This document shows positions 54,406 through 64,000 of a stretch of 64,000 nucleotides of DNA, in pieces. The translations under genes were made by a program, and so were the position numbers. Each line of letters begins with the position of its first letter. The stretch's first letter is position 1. Origin of the DNA: Notospermus geniculatus (lineage: Eukaryota > Nemertea > Pilidiophora > Heteronemertea > Lineidae); assembly GCA_002633025.1 (NCBI GenBank), contig NMRB01000066.1, positions 242,813 through 306,812 on the forward strand, read 5' to 3'. The notes under the pieces were generated by a model. That model ran no database searches, was not told the DNA's origin, and saw nothing but the letters and a program-made list of their open reading frames with translations.

Positions 54406-55736
54406 TAGAGTTGTGAGCCAACGTTTCTTAACTAATTTGAACGTATGACCTCTTGTTGCTGAGTGAGACAATTCAAGAGACATGTGGTTGTAAGCGCCAG
54501 GGTTGTGAAAATACTTGTAAACCTCTATCATATCACCACGGCGTCGCCTGTGAGTCAGGGTGTGGAGTTTTAGGGTTCTCAGTCGTTGGTCATAGGGCAT
54601 CCCGTGTTGACTCATTATCCATCTAGTTGCTCTACGTTGTACCTTTTCCACATCTCAATTTCCGCAACGGTTTGCGGAGAATATGCAGAGTTACAGTATT
54701 CTAAAATAGGTCTTACCAATGATTTGTATAGTAATGGACCAGAAGCTGTATTCAAATCCTTCATTGTTCTTCTGATGGTGTATAGTACCCTAGTAGCTTT
54801 TCCAACTACCTGTTTAGTGTGGGCCATAGATGTTAGTTTGTTTGTAATCGTTACTCCAAGGTCTTTTACTTCCGAAACTTCCTCCAGTACATGGGTGTCG
54901 CCCTCCTTACTAGTCATGACATAATTGTGAGTTGGTGGATTTCGACCTATCCTTAGAACTGAGCATTTGCTAGCGTTGAAATCGATCTGCCAAGTTTTTG
55001 CCCAAGTGCATAATGCATCTAGATCTAGTTGTAAGCTTTTGCAATCCTCGCTTATAGTTACTTCTCTGTAGAGTTTTGCATCGTCCGCGAATAGACTTAT
55101 GGTGCTGCTCACACATAATGGTATATCGTTGATGAAAATCGAAAAGAGGCAGGGACCCAATACACTTCCTTGCGGGACTCCACTAATCACATCTGTTCGA
55201 TTGGACTGTTCTCCGTTCACCACTACACACTGTTTCCTACTCTTAAGGAAATCGCATACCCAATTGTATGTTTTTCCATGAATGCCATACGCCATCATTT
55301 TCGCCCCCAATCGTTGATGAGGTACTGAGTCGAACGCCTTTTTGAAGTCTAGATAAATTACATCCATGCATTTCTTCCCGTCTAGCGCTTCGGTCCAGAC
55401 ACTGAGACAATCTAGCATATTCGATTTACAGGATCGACCCTCAGTGAAGCCATACTGGGCATCCGTCCTCAGACCATTTCTCGACAAATGTAGATTTATA
55501 TGATCACGAATGAGCGACTCCATAATTTTACAGACCAAGCATGTAAGACTAATAGGCCTGTAATTGGATGCCAAATCCTTTTCGCCTTTTTTATGCAAGG
55601 CAGTGACATGTGCAAGTTTCCAGTCCTCTGGGACTTCTCCCGTGTCCAATGACTTTTGGTAAAGAGCACATAGTGGTTCGGCAATAACCTCGGCAACTTC
55701 CTTGAGGAGTATTCCAGGTTTACCATCTGGACCTGG

Positions 55737-55865
55737 GACCTTATTCACGAAGCTTACGGAAGTGCGCAAACTATTGTCCTTTAGCGGACAAGCTATTGTT
55801 CACTATCAGCCTGACAAAGGATTTGCGTACCCTTAAAGTTACGGGGGCTTTGTGAATAAGGTCCC
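55737..55865. mobile_element. 129-bp MITE in LINE ORF2
   Basis: GACCTTATTCACGAAGC and the right-hand GCTTTGTGAATAAGGTC are inverted repeats. TGG flanks both sides (55734-55736, 55866-55868). Insert plus duplication is 132 bp (44 codons); removal gives the canonical KAPGPDG motif before the RT. Confidence 0.8.
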
Positions 55866-57249
55866 TGGTGCCTTATCCACTTTTATTCCTTTAAGCTTCT
55901 TGATGACAGCGTCAACGGTAATCACCGGATCCTCTAATACAGGTGCAGGCATTGGTAGTTGCAATGATGGTATACCAGTTGTGTCTTCTTCCGTGAATAC
56001 GCTGGTAAAAAAATTGTTCAAGACTTCTGCTTTTTCCTTATCCTTAAAAATTACACGGTTGTTTTCACGGAGTTGTTGTATTCTAGTAACATGTTGCGTT
56101 TTTGCCTTAGCATATTTCCAGAATTCTTTTGGTGCAATTTTTGACTTCTTGGCAACTGATCTTTCGAACATTCTTACCGCTTTCCTCACCTCCTTCCGGG
56201 CTTTGTTTCTCTCACTAATGTAATCTGCATAATCCTGACCACTCTTGCTCTGCAGGTATCTAGACCAAGCTGCATGTTTTTTCTTGACTTGTCGTAGTGC
56301 ACCCGGATTGGCCCAAAGAGGCTTATAGTTTTTTCTCGCACTGGCATTAGTCCGCAAGGTGGGCACGTATTTATCTGTTAATTCATGCAGCTTAGCTTTG
56401 AGCAATAGCCAACCCTCATTAGCCGATAACATATTGAATTGTGGTGTGAGATCAGCCCTATTTAACTCATCACGAAACAGGTCATACTTTCCTTTCCGAT
56501 ACATGTATCTCCTCTTGCATCTTTCCTCTTGTTTGCTTGCTATCCAAGGTGCTCGAACCTCCAACACCAATACTGCATGGTCACTATACGCTAACGGCAT
56601 GTCATATAGTAAGTTTACAACAGTGCCCTCCGTACGTGTAAATACCAAATCCAACAAGCTTGGTTGATGACCTATTCTAAACCTTGTTGGTTGGGCCACA
56701 TGCTGATAAAAATGTAAATCTAATATCACCTCCAGTAGTCGTGTGCTTATATGGTTATCGTTCTCTGATGTCGTCAATGTGGTCCAATCTATTTCACGAC
56801 AGTTGTAGCCCCCCAACAATATGATCTCCTTGGCTGCAGGTGTTACACGTGCCACAGACCTCAAATGCTCCATTAACTGGTTGTTCATTTCCTCAGTATT
56901 GTTTGGACTCCTGTAGATGCATCCTATACGCAATGAAGTACCAGAGTTGTATGTAACGTCTACCCAAATACTGTCTCTGTATGGTACAGGAGGAAAAACT
57001 GTTTTAGCACTCAAGTGGTCAGCGACATACAATATAACTCCCCTTCCATTCAAATGAATATTACTGAAGGATGAAAAATTTTCTAGCTTAACATCAATTT
57101 CTCTCAGGGGAATCCTGCCAGGATTTTTTGGTTTAACCTCTGTTATTCCAATTATATCTGCTTTGTGGCACTTAGCAGCAATTTCCAATGAGGCCATCTT
57201 GTTGGTTAACTGGTCTGCATTCGTAGATATAATCTTTAAGTTGCTATAT

Positions 57250-58383
57250 TCATTGTCTCTCCCCTCCTCCTGGGAGGGGACCTCGACGAAAAGGCATTTG
57301 TACAATCTTATCTCCTCTAATGACCAAGTTTTCTTCGCCTGCAGCAGTTCTTCTATCGAGTTCCGATCTTAGATTCTTGTACCTGGTGCGTTCTTCTTTT
57401 GTCCTGTCCTTTGTCATAGTGATTCCCGCTTCACTCATACGTGAACTGCGGTACTTAACTATTATTCTGTCTCGTTGTTCCTCACTACCTAGAACGACTT
57501 TCGTCAAGCGTGGTCTACCATCGGAGTTAACAGCGCCCAATCGAAAAGCAGTTTTTATCATGTAGGTTGCAGGGTTTTCGATGTCCCCTAACAGACTGGC
57601 AATCTTCTTCAAGTCATCCTGCTTCCTAACTTCTGCGTTGACACTGTTAGATTCTGGAATGCCACCTACTATTATGTTGCTTTCGGCTAGTTTGATCAAT
57701 TTCCTTTTGTAATCATATTCGTCTAACATTTTGTTTACTTGCTGTCTAACACCTTCCGATGAAGTCTTGGCACATGCTACATCCTATTTTGCCTTGATTT
57801 CTTCATTCAATCTTGCTTCAGCAGCTGTAAGCTTCTTATCTATATCTAGCTGTAACTTCTCAAACTTGTCAGCAATAGTTTTCTCTACACTAGTTGCAAT
57901 ATTATCTACCCTGCTGGTTAATTGATCCATGGAGGTGCGTACGGTCTTGTTGTCCTCAACTACCTTGCCCAGCATTAGTGTTATATTTCTTAACATCCCC
58001 TTCACATCATCCTTCACATCCTCGTCGTCATTCTGTTTACTACTTTTGGTGTCTCTTCTCCCTAACTCAAACGAAGTGTTTGGTGGTCCCTTCCTCTTTC
58101 CACTGAAATCGTTGCTGGTACCCTCAGGAATTGATGGTAGGAGAGGAGCATAGAGTTTATTTGGAGTCGACGTATAATTTAAAGCACCAGGTCTCATGGA
58201 AATGTTGCTCCCGTACAAGAACGTAGCTGAAGTGTCACCATCTACCGCATGTGCTATGTATGGATTACTGATCTGTTGTGAGGGTACTGCAGATGTTCCT
58301 TCTGCCATCCTAAAACTCATATCCTTTATAGTTTGTGAGGTGATCACAACGGATCGCAACCCCGTCTGAAGCCATAATCGCAA
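57250..58383 (-). pseudogene. LINE ORF1 (coiled coil + RNA-binding region), one nonsense codon
   Basis: The N-terminal 200 codons end with a predicted coiled coil (DQLTSRVDNIATSVEKTIAD, KLQLDIDKKLTAAEARLNEE). After an in-frame TAG (57784-57786) the same frame continues to NIIVGGIPESNSV, TAFRLGAVNSDGRPRLTKVV and YKNLRSELDRRTAAGE, the RRM-like/C-terminal pattern of CR1/L1-type ORF1 proteins. The true start is probably the MSFRMAEG methionine. Confidence 0.75.
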
Positions 58384-58427
58384 CAGTGATCACCCGCTTA
58401 AGTTAATTTGAATGTCCGAGGGTTGTC

Positions 58428-58610
58428 GGGGTGGCGCAGTGGAAACATCGGCGCCTGCCACCAATGTGGTCGCGGGTTCGATCCCCGCACGTTCAAGTGG
58501 CTTTATGATCTCTCCTCGACATCGTAGGTTTCTTCCAGGGGGTTCTGGTTTCCTCCTACATATCGTTTATATCGCCCAATATTGTTTGACGAGAAGCTGT
58601 AATGCCCGAC
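58428..58610 (+). mobile_element. tRNA-derived SINE
   Basis: GGGTGGCGCAGTGG (A-box) and GCGGGTTCGATCCCCGC (B-box with T-stem) at tRNA spacing, followed by 'gtaggtttcttccaggggg' and 'ggttctggtttcctcctaca', a core seen in many animal SINEs. Abuts the LINE 5' end. Confidence 0.7.
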
Positions 58611-58615
58611 ATGTA

Positions 58616-58793
58616 AAGGCCTGTTTCCACTGGACCGGGTTTCCCGCATTGCGTTTGCGATTTCACAGGGTTTTGGATAATCCTTCGATGATTTAACAAT
58701 ACATGGCGCGTTAATTGTCCCAATACCTGTGACAACCGCCCCTGCGCCGCAGAACCGCAGCGATAACCGGTCTAGTGGAAACATGCCTTAAGT
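58616..58793. repeat. MITE with AAGGC.TGTTTCCACT ends
   Basis: AAGGCCTGTTTCCACTGGACC and the inverse of GGTCTAGTGGAAACATGCCTT. About 175 bp. 'taa' words at both flanks; duplication not decided. Confidence 0.7.
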
Positions 58794-58819
58794 TGGCCTT
58801 GCACAACTGAAATATTTTT

Positions 58820-58848
58820 AGCTCAGCTGACCAAAGGTCAGCGGAGCT
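58820..58848. repeat. AGCTCAGCTGACC hairpin and GTCTGTAT repeats
   Basis: AGCTCAGCTGACC-AAA-GGTCAGCGGAGCT hairpin followed by 'ggcgtccgtctgtgtgtctgtatgtctgtatg'. Same hairpin-plus-GTCTGT plan as 2205-2331 and 12835-12930 but another sequence. Confidence 0.6.
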
Positions 58849-59546
58849 ATTCATATGTATACTGAGTGGCGTCCGTCTGTGTGTCTGTATGTCTGTATGT
58901 ATCTGTAAACTGGCACATTTTGCAACCGCAAGGCCCAGGGTCATGAAAGTTGGTGTAGTGTTAGGCCCTAAGGAGGGCTCGAAACAGAACCAAAAAGTTC
59001 CGCGATTTGACCTACATTCTTCTTTCCACGAGGCATATTCCATAAAATGAAAAATTCCACATACTCATTCCAGAGAAAATAAATCAAATTGTAATTGACA
59101 TATTGTGTTGCTTATTTTGTTCTTCACCTCCTGTAGGGGTCAATTGTTCAAAATTTTCCCACCAGGGGGAGTAATCTGCACATTTCAAAAACATGGGTAT
59201 TTGAATTTCCCTCTGAGAATCTCATTGATGATGTCACTATTGGATGCTGCAGATTTGATGACATCACAGTACTGCCTGAGTATTTGTGCCTGCGTTTGAC
59301 CCAGTCATCAGCAGTCTGGTCATGCCAAGTTAAGTTAGTAGTAGCCTATAAACAGTAGGCCAAGTGTTGAACACGAACAGCACCCCCCCCCCCCTTAGAC
59401 CAAACAAAAAACGCCAACCCAAGTGTTCGGATGCATCATTTTTTATCGGTAAACGTCTTTACTTTCCAAGTTCAAAATTTCCAACTCAAATATTGACCAA
59501 GGTTTGACGACGTAGCAAGATGACGAAGCAGTAGATGTCGATAACG
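58849..59546. other. Unassigned sequence
   Basis: A 12-C run near 59388. No coding region recognised. Confidence 0.35.
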
Positions 59547-60669
59547 ATAACGATGTTGTTAAGATGATGATGATCCAACTGAAACATAAGAACATCTGTA
59601 AGTTCCAAATATGAAGTGACAAATATTAGCTTAGGCCTACTGCTATCCAAATCACGGCATATAAACCACAGAACATTCCCACATCTCAAGTTGCAAATCA
59701 AAGACTAAAGCACCCCCGGGTAAGTACTAAAGTCCAATCCAAGCAAACGTCATTACTTCTATGCCATCACTATGTCATCAAACATGATACGAGATAACAC
59801 GTGAAAATATTACATAAGGGTACCTTCCCAAGAAGGAACTGTTTTTTTACTTTAATTTTTTATGAAAGGATTATTCCGTGTGGTTCAAATATTGAAGGCT
59901 AGGTAATACATAGGTAGTACATATGTATTCAAATGTACACAGTGCACCTGTGCACAAGGGTGCACAGAAGGCAACAAACTTTCAGAAAATAGGGAAAAAG
60001 GGGCTTTAAAAGTGTTCAAAAACTTATCAACTTAAGTTGGCTCTCCATAAAGTAGTCAGAAGCCAAAAAGGGGTAAAACTTATCGACCAAATTCATAACA
60101 AAACGGTCCAAATGAAATAATAACGATGTTGTTAAGATGATGATGATCCAACTGAAACATAAGAACATCTGTAAGTTCCAAATATGAAGTGACAAATATT
60201 AGCTTAGGCCTACAGCTATCCAAATCACGGCATATAAACCACAGAAAATTCCCACATCTCAAGTTGCAAATCAAAGACTAAAGCACCCCCGGGTAAGTAC
60301 TAAAGTCCAATCCAAGCAAACGTCATTACTTCTATGCCATCACTATGCCATCAAACATGATACGAGATAACACGTGAAAATATTACATAAGGGTACCTTC
60401 CCAAGAAGGAACTGTTTTTTTACTTTAATTTTTTATGAAAGGACTATTCCGTGTGGTTCAAATATTGAAGGCTAGGTAATACATAGGTAGTACATATGTA
60501 TTCAAATGTACACAGTGCACCTGTGCACAGAAGGCAACAAACTTTCAGAAAATAGGGAAAAAGGGGCTTTAAAAGTGTTCAAAAACTTACCAACTTAAGT
60601 TGGCTCTCCATAAAGTAGTCAGAAGCCAAAAAGGGGTAAAACTTATCGACCAAATTCATAACAAAACGG
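59547..60669 (+). repeat. Recent 555-bp tandem duplication
   Basis: 59547-60106 and 60120-60669 differ at only about five substitutions and one 10-bp indel ('aagggtgcac' near 59957), so about 99% identical. Separated by 14 bp. No coding region. Located 3' of the BEL/Pao reading frame; could be LTR-derived or an independent duplication. Confidence 0.9.
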
Positions 60670-61028
60670 AGCAGGGCTCCATTCAAAAAAGGGAATTGTT
60701 CAAAAAAGGGCAGTTCTTATATACACCAAACCTGAGAGACACCTATTAGAGGAGGGCTGAACAAAAAAGGGACCAAGCACCAGTTGGTCTCACTGTACAA
60801 TTACAAGCAGACAGACTGCTTCATTCCCATTTCATTGACGAGAATATTTGAACCACATAGACGAGTCAGTTCAAAATTGGACATCAATACAATCAACAAT
60901 ACATCAAAGTCATAATTCGTTAATCGAAGCCATAATCCATTTCCAGGCCAAAGGTCAAATTCCATTCTTATCAATCCCTACACATGAAAATACATACAAC
61001 TTGATCAAACGTCGATACATCTTACTTG
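60670..61028 (-). other. 3' flank of the BEL/Pao element, possible LTR start
   Basis: The minus strand contains 'ggtgtatataagaac' (a TATA-like box, about 60715-60730) and runs of CCCTTTTTTG. This would fit a 3' LTR promoter, but the partner LTR lies outside the window, so no boundary can be drawn. Confidence 0.3.
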
Positions 61029-64000
61029 CTAATCATCATTTTCTATCAGGAGACACAGCTTTGTGATTGGCCTTTCCAACTCATTTCCAGAACTCATGAA
61101 AACTTTCACCTTTCGTACATAACCCCATCTATCTGGAAAGGTTTCTACCACCCTAGCTAGCGGCCAAACATTTCTTGGAGTGGATTCATCTGTGACAATG
61201 ACTATGTCACCTATTTTCATGTTTCTTTTCGGAGACAGCCATTTTTGTCGCTCTTGTAACTGGGGTAAATACTCTTTAATCCACCGATCCCAAAACAAAT
61301 CCGCCATGTATTGGATTTGTTTCCAACGTCTTTTGGCGTACAAGTCATTTTTATCGAACAGACCTGGTGGCAAGTTTGGTTTTCCTTTGAGCAACAGTAA
61401 GTGATTGGGTGTTAAAGGCTCTAAATCTAGCGGATCATCTGAGGCTGTAGTGATAGGACAACCATTTAAAACACTCTCAACCTCACACAATAGGGTATGA
61501 AGACCATCCTCTGAAAGGACCTGTTTCTTAAGGACTGTTTTCAGAGCCTTTTTGGCACTTTTCACTTTGATCTCCATTGCACCTTGATGATGCGCTCCAG
61601 CAGGAGGCCCAAAAGACCAATCAATGTTTTGTCTCGACAAGTTACGACGAATTTTGTCATGATCCAAACCTTGAATAGCTTCACGCAGTTCACGTTCAGC
61701 AGCAACTAAGTTTGTGCCGTTATCACTTCTCATTCGCTTGACCTGACCTCGCCTAGCAACAAACCTTCGAATACAATTGATACAGGCGTCTGTATCCAAA
61801 CTTTCAGCAACTTCTATATGTACAGCTCTTACCGACAAGCAAGTGAACAGGACACCGTAGCGCTTAACAAATGAACGTCCACGCTTAACCTCAATGGGTC
61901 CAAAGTAATCTACACCACAAGTACTGAACACTCCATCTTCTGGAGTTAGGCGATCAGCTGGCAAAGAGGCCATTTTCTGTTCACTTGGCCTAACATTTTG
62001 ACGTCTACAATCAGTGCACTTCTTGATGACACTTCTAACAGTGGAGTGAGCATGTACAATCCAATAATTTTGTCTCAATCTGGACAAAACATGATTTCTA
62101 CCGGAGTGCATAACATCTTGATCAGTTTGTCTCACTATAAGAGTTGTGACATGGTTATTACTCGGTAGAATCAAAGGATGTTTTGTATGCTCTGGCATAG
62201 CAGCTAAACCCAAACGACCACCAACTCGGAGCAAATTTCCATCAAGAACTGGATCCAATCGAGAAAGTTTGCTTGACTTCTTAATTCGACAGGTACCTGA
62301 CAACAATGCGCTGTACTCATCTGAGAAGGAATCGCGTTGAACATTGCTGATTATTGCTACTTCAGCATCCTGTAAATCTTCAACACTCAAAGGCCTAAGC
62401 AGATCAGACAATCCGGGATCCATCATACCCTGTCTCGCTCTCACACGACGAAGCAATTCCTTCTTTACCCTAAGAATCCAAGCGACCGAGGATTTCAACT
62501 TTGGCCAAGAAGAATGGTAACTGAAAAGCTTCTGAACAGGAGAAACATTCTCCACCTCGGCATCCATGCTGCTCAAATAGCATTTGATCTCAGAATCCAC
62601 GTCAGGATTACTCGGATCCTGATCACTGGTGAAGGAGGGCCAGTCGGTTTCTGCTTGCCACAAGAAACCAGGACCATTGATCCAAGTTTCATTCTGAAGG
62701 AGGTCATCAGCTGATTGACCCCTGGATGTAACATCAGCGGGATTGAGTTTTGACCCAATGTATGACCATTGACAAGGTTTGGAACCCTCGTGAATAATTT
62801 GGAGGCGATTAGCCACGAAAGTTTTGAATCGGGATTTCCTATTGTTGATGAACTTGAGAACAGCTGTGCTACTGTCCAAAACCTTGAATCTTCAAACTCA
62901 AATTCCAACTCATCACGTAGCATCTTATCGACCAGTATAGCCACGGTAGCCGCAGTCAATTCCATTCTCGGAATAGTGCTTTGTTTCAAAATTGCCACCC
63001 GTGCCTTACTAGTGATAAGGGCACAGTGAATTCTACCTTCAGAATTGACCAATCTCAGAAAGCTCACACACCCATAACCAGCTCCAGAGGCATCAGAAAA
63101 ATGACACAACTTGGCAGATTTGACCTCTCCAAAATCCTTCGGTTTCAAACAGCGATCTACCTCAAAGGTAGAGAGCTTAGGCAAGTCATTAAGCCACTCT
63201 TGCCATTCATTCAACTGCTGTTCAGGAATATCATCATCCCAACCTACTTTCTGTCTACACAACTCTTGTGCAATGATTCTCGCTTTCAAAATGAACGGGG
63301 AAATGAGTCCAAGCGGGTCATAGAGTGAGTTTATGACCGACAACATACCTCTCCTATTCATAGGTTTTTTCTTGTCAAGCGTTCTAAACCTCAACTTATC
63401 AGACTCAGGGTTCCACTCAACCCCCAAAGCTTTCTCAGTTGGCAAACTATCATGCTCAAGATCCAAATCCTGCAAACCAGTAGACAAATCATCCTGACCA
63501 ATAGATTCTATGACAGCTCTGCTGTTGCTTACCCATTTGGTAAGCCTGAATCCACCTTTGCTACAAAGCTCTTTCACATCAGCAACCATAGGAATAGCAA
63601 CCTCGTCAGAGTTGAAACTGTTGATGTAGTCGTCAACATAGAAGGAATTCAGAATGCTATCTGACACCTCCGCAGAAAACAAATCGCTATTGTCTTCAGC
63701 AGTCTTACGAAGAGCGAAGTTGGCACAGCTAGGGCTTGAGCTTGCCCCAAAAATGTGGACAACCATCTGATATTCTACAAGAGGTTTGGAAAAGTCACCA
63801 TTTTCCCACCACAGGAAGCGTAAGAAAGAGGCGTCTTCATCAGGTACGCGAACCTGATAGAACATGGATTCCACGTCCCCGGCGACAGCAATGCTCTCTT
63901 GTCTAAACCTTAACAACACTCCCATGAGTGAGCTTGTCAAATTGGGACCAGGTAACAATTGTTCATTCAACGATGTTCCACCAAAGGAGGCACCACAGTC
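61029..64000 (-). pseudogene. BEL/Pao LTR-retrotransposon polyprotein, partial, frameshifted
   Basis: Enters from the right edge in the RT domain ([22 protein letters not shown] with the YVDD site), continues through RNase H (RFWT), then after a frame change at about 62880 through the RNase H tail, a BEL-type linker, an integrase with HHCC finger (HSGRNH...CTDCRRQ) and core GVDYFGP, MRSDNGTNL, AMEIKVKSAKKAL (D, D, E), and a C-terminal DUF5641-like tail (LFWDRWIKEYLPQL, WPLARVVETFPD). Stop at 61029-61031. Gag, protease and 5' LTR lie beyond 64000. The frameshift means this copy cannot make the full product. Confidence 0.88.

Larger units (their letters stand above)
53794..57305 (-). pseudogene. 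LINE ORF2: APE endonuclease + reverse transcriptase
   Basis: The N-terminal endonuclease has NLKIISTNADQLTNK, IIGITEVKPK (catalytic E), GCIYRSPNN, ILLGGYNCREIDW (GDFN-type motif, with G for D), SLLDLVFTR and YSDHAVLVLEV (SDH). A basic linker (KKKHAAWSRYLQSKSGQDYA) follows, then RT: NYRPISLTCLV, YLDFKKAFDSVPH, SGVPQGSVLGPCLF, LFADDAKLY, and the tail RRATRWIMSQ and VVDDWNALPSSVVEAPTL. Interrupted by two insertions and a one-base deletion. Catalytic FADD present. Confidence 0.85.
53690..58400 (-). mobile_element. Near full-length CR1-like LINE with two nested TIR insertions
   Basis: On minus: ORF1 (58383-57250), ORF2 endonuclease-RT (57305-53794, ORFs overlapping by about 55 bp), 3' end near 53690. 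It is broken by a nonsense codon in ORF1, a 129-bp MITE at 55737-55865, a one-base deletion near 54650 and a 464-bp TIR element at 53942-54405. With those accounted for, the element is complete from ORF1 to the WN.LP....FK..LD..W tail. Confidence 0.85.

Noticed and set aside
19305-58500. Four tRNA-like sequences (19305, 29384, 45494, 58428) as functional tRNA genes
   Set aside because: Good A and B boxes but acceptor stems do not pair and SINE-type bodies or tails follow in most cases.
59547-60669. Pair of LTRs of one element
   Set aside because: Only 14 bp separates the copies and no TG...CA ends are evident; tandem duplication is simpler.

Overview
This is a eukaryotic window with no prokaryotic gene organisation. 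It has spliced genes, 7TM receptors of an invertebrate type, tRNA-derived SINEs, CR1/Jockey-like LINEs, a BEL/Pao retrotransposon, and very many short palindromic DNA transposons. The repeat load, the frequent 'aggcctac' and 'acatgtat' words and the receptor type suggest a marine invertebrate (amphioxus, ambulacrarian or lophotrochozoan). The sequence alone does not settle which. A 528-base run of N at 43188-43715 shows it is a draft scaffold.

Host-like genes are sparse. A secreted laminin-G/ConA-lectin-like exon lies at 6.4-7.1 kb (minus, frameshifted in a run of nine A). Two intact intronless rhodopsin-family receptors of the FMRFamide-receptor type lie on the minus strand at 17.9-19.0 and 25.5-26.6 kb and are clearly paralogous. 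An unrecognised multi-exon gene or pseudogene lies on the plus strand at about 45.2-48.4 kb. An unrecognised, probably transposon-related coding region lies at 38.9-42.4 kb.

The best-resolved object is a 5164-bp two-gene DNA transposon at 32316-37479, which I assign to the ISL2EU (IS4EU) type. It has terminal inverted repeats (TIRs) starting GAGGAAGCCGC and an AT target duplication. A plus-strand THAP + DDE transposase (3 exons) converges on a minus-strand SAP-SWIM-YqaJ nuclease (6 exons). All seven introns have GT-AG ends and compatible phases. The element sits inside the last codons of an older MULE transposase fragment, and removing it with one AT joins the MULE frame through to its stop.

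Region by region: 0-10.3 kb holds two direct copies of a 1.55-kb segment (A 269-5336, B 7822-10288), each with its own later insertions, so each copy is the other's empty site. 10.6-17.9 kb is layered fold-back elements. 20.0-24.5 kb is a LINE, a 905-bp TIR element and several MITEs. 26.6-32.3 kb is repeats and sequence I cannot assign. 32.3-38.2 kb is the ISL2EU-in-MULE nest. 38.9-48.4 kb holds the two unrecognised coding regions, each broken by a MITE whose removal joins the frame. 49-58.4 kb is mainly LINEs with nested MITEs. 59.5-64 kb is a tandem duplication and a BEL/Pao polyprotein running off the end.

The main theme is insertion archaeology. At least six TIR insertions break an open frame that is continuous without them (20.6, 32.3-37.5, 41.4, 47.9, 54.2 and 55.8 kb). 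Several others have a readable empty site or a clear target duplication.
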